DNA of 16,586 nucleotides, taken from UMGS75 sp051872775 (GTDB lineage Bacteria > Bacillota_I > Bacilli_A > ML615J-28 > CAG-313). This document shows, piece after piece, positions 15,408-16,586 of this stretch; position 1 is the first letter of the stretch, and each line of letters starts with the position of its first letter. The stretch covers positions 1 through 16,586 of the forward strand of contig JBJEEE010000022.1 of NCBI GenBank assembly GCA_051872775.1, written 5' to 3'. The notes beneath the pieces are model-generated. The model made no database searches. It saw nothing but the letters and a program-made list of their open reading frames with translations, and was not told where the DNA came from. The position numbers and the translations under genes are program-made.

Positions 15408-15865
15408 TTAATCTCCAATATTTACTGATGTAATTTCTACTGGAATATTTTTAGACTTAAACGCTTCTACAAATTGTTTAAAAATCTTTCGTTGTTCTTT
15501 TATTAAATAATGGATAGGATACTTGCCAGTTTTAGTATAAACACAACCATCAAAAGATCCATAGATATCATTAACTTTTACTTTAACAATTTCATTTATG
15601 TTTATTGAAAACACTCCTGTTCTTTTATACAAAACAAGTTTGTCATCTTGAATTTCAAAAGATATTGGTGAATTGTTACGTAATATATTTATTACTACTA
15701 CTCCAAAAATGGGAAGTATAACTATTGAACTAATTATTAAGTATAATCTCACTTCATCAAATAAAACTATCAAAAAGAAAATAGAACTATTAATATAATC
15801 CATACAATTAACAACATTATTTTTTTAATTTTCGAACTATAAGCAATTAATTTGTTATTTTCCAT
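15408..15865 (-). pseudogene. Small membrane protein with PH-like domain, frameshifted near the N-terminus
   Basis: A reading frame from the ATG at 15865, preceded by GAGGAAA, encodes MENNKLIAYSSKIKKIMLLI and a first membrane helix, then stops (TGA TAG) just after the T tracts at 15772-15781. The next frame continues with LIVLFDEV, a second helix (LIISSIVILPIFGVVVINIL) and a soluble domain to the TAA at 15408. That domain (FEIQDDKLVLYKRTGVFSI, then NINEIVKVKV) resembles the bacterial PH-like fold of Firmicutes STM3941-type membrane proteins. The second frame alone has an ATG at 15803 but no good ribosome binding site. One extra T would join the frames into about 152 residues. Function unknown. 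This could be a real mutation, phase variation or a homopolymer sequencing error. Confidence 0.6.
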
Positions 15866-15911
15866 ATAATATTTCCTCAGCAGTCATATTCTTATCTATT
15901 CCATTTATCAC

Positions 15912-16196
15912 TTATGCGTTTTTACCTATTATACATAGTATAATAGCAAATACAGTAAACAATATACATGAAACTATATACCACTTATAATTATTGAATT
16001 TCACTTTAGCATTTTTACAATTCTTAATTAAATATAATATCATTAAAAATGAAGGATTATAAATTTGCAATGAATCACTATAACTATCATTAAACAAATT
16101 TACTGAAAACGCAGTTCCTCCACCATACTTTGTAATTGTTCCTTGATCTATAATTATATGTTTTATATCATCCAAATTCATAGATTTAGTGAGCAT
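15912..16196 (-). pseudogene. Downstream part of a split membrane-protein gene (94 codons)
   Basis: From an ATG at 16196 this frame encodes LDDIKHIIIDQGTITKYGGG, a beta-rich soluble segment, then one membrane helix near the end (WYIVSCILFTVFAIILCIIG). It reads as the natural continuation of the upstream frame, completing a PH-like domain begun by VFIYDNKVEIKGKK. AAAGGT about 6 nt before the ATG could permit separate, coupled translation, so two small proteins are possible. I favour one gene broken by loss of a base in the A6 run at 16196-16201. Function unknown. Confidence 0.55.
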
Positions 16197-16459
16197 TTTT
16201 TACCTTTTATTTCTACCTTATTATCATAAATAAATACCTTATATTTAGTAAACAAAGCAGTTATGAAATGAATTAGATTTCCAAATACAATGAAAAAAAG
16301 AATTAACAATCCATATATTGGAAAAATATATAAAACTCCTTGTTGATCATCTGGATTAAAAAGCAACCACATAATAAAAACGCCTGGAAAAGTTATTAAA
16401 AACATATTACATAGTTGAAACATTATTGTTACCATATAGTTTGATTTATATTTTTTCAT
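16178..16459 (-). pseudogene. Upstream part of a split membrane-protein gene (93 codons)
   Basis: The frame starts at the ATG at 16459, with GGAG about 8 nt before it; a GTG at 16468 is too close to that site. It encodes a basic start (MKKYKSNY), two membrane helices (IMFQLCNMFLITFPGVFIMW and IFPIYGLLILFFIVFGNLIH) and the opening of a soluble domain, KYKVFIYDNKVEIKGKKC. It ends abruptly at TGA (16180-16178), overlapping the next frame by 19 nt. Two helices followed by a PH-like domain matches the neighbouring gene at 15408-15865, so the two may be paralogues. Function unknown. Confidence 0.55.
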
Positions 16460-16477
16460 AACACACACTCCACATAT

Positions 16478-16506
16478 ATTATATCACACTTTAATTAATA
16501 TTTAAA
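16478..16506 (-). promoter_or_regulatory. Promoter of the right-hand membrane-protein genes
   Basis: On the minus strand: TTTAAA (16506-16501), 17 nt, TATAAT (16483-16478), with TG one base before the -10. It leaves a leader of about 12 nt before the ATG at 16459, which just holds the GGAG site. Confidence 0.6.
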
Positions 16507-16561
16507 GAAAATAATAAATGTATCCTTATAGTACGAACTAGTTTGATTAAAACGGACTAAA

Positions 16562-16586
16562 TAAAAAAAGACACATTAGAAAAAGT
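16562..16586 (-). terminator. Probable right arm and T tract of a terminator cut by the window edge
   Basis: Read on the minus strand the edge gives CTAATGTGTC followed by seven T. CTAATGTG is the same arm as in the terminator at 6186-6240, and the T run is typical of an intrinsic terminator. The left arm would lie beyond 16586, belonging to a minus-strand gene outside the window. Confidence 0.35.

Noticed and set aside
13447..16586. Possible genomic island integrated at tRNA-Leu
   Set aside because: No integrase is present and no copy of the tRNA 3' end is seen downstream within the window.
1..16586. CRISPR array, prophage, defence island or replication origin
   Set aside because: No regularly spaced repeats, no phage or Cas-like proteins, and no DnaA-box clusters were seen.
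4096..16586. Mycoplasma-type code (TGA as Trp)
   Set aside because: The tryptophan codons checked are TGG and full-length proteins are open in the standard code.

Overview
The window is about 16.6 kb of very AT-rich bacterial DNA (roughly 30% G+C by eye). It uses the standard bacterial code: long ORFs end at TAA, TAG or TGA, and the tryptophan codons I checked are TGG. Purine-rich ribosome binding sites and sigma-A type promoters (TTGACA-like, 17-18 nt, TATAAT) occur throughout. The protein families (DegV, U32 with a Collagenase/DUF3656-like region, RlmCD, MarR-controlled heterodimeric ABC exporter, YoaP) indicate a low-GC Bacillota, possibly near Erysipelotrichia, Turicibacter or the Mollicutes. 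I cannot name the genus. Every protein gene is on the minus strand; the only convincing plus-strand gene is tRNA-Leu(CAA).

Layout, following minus-strand transcription from right to left. (1) 16.59-13.58 kb looks accessory or decaying. It holds two small membrane genes that each appear interrupted by a one-base loss in a homopolymer, a 530 bp stretch without a gene, a yoaP-like acetyltransferase, and another gene-poor stretch. A diverged 45 bp direct repeat lies on both sides of yoaP. (2) 13.53-13.45 kb: tRNA-Leu with its own promoter and terminator, divergent from the next unit. (3) 13.38-9.06 kb: a compact marR-ABC-ABC operon. Its promoter start region is covered by a perfect 24 bp palindrome, probably the MarR operator. 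The two ABC half-transporters form a heterodimer with one degenerate and one canonical ATPase site. (4) 9.05-8.92 kb: a possible plus-strand small RNA with its own promoter and terminator. (5) 8.93-6.19 kb: an operon of an unusual acyltransferase-like protein carrying a zinc ribbon, and the 23S rRNA uracil methyltransferase RlmCD, ending in a strong terminator. (6) 5.88 kb to the left edge: a 5'-nucleotidase-like lipoprotein, a DegV lipid-binding protein, a U32 protein (probable RNA hydroxylase) and a MATE efflux transporter cut by the window edge.

Most of the window is ordinary housekeeping and transport. I do not see a clear undescribed system such as a defence island, phage, CRISPR array or biosynthetic cluster. 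The best leads are the plus-strand RNA candidate near 9.0 kb, the acyltransferase/zinc-ribbon architecture, the paired homopolymer frameshifts at the right end, and the repeat-flanked region around yoaP.
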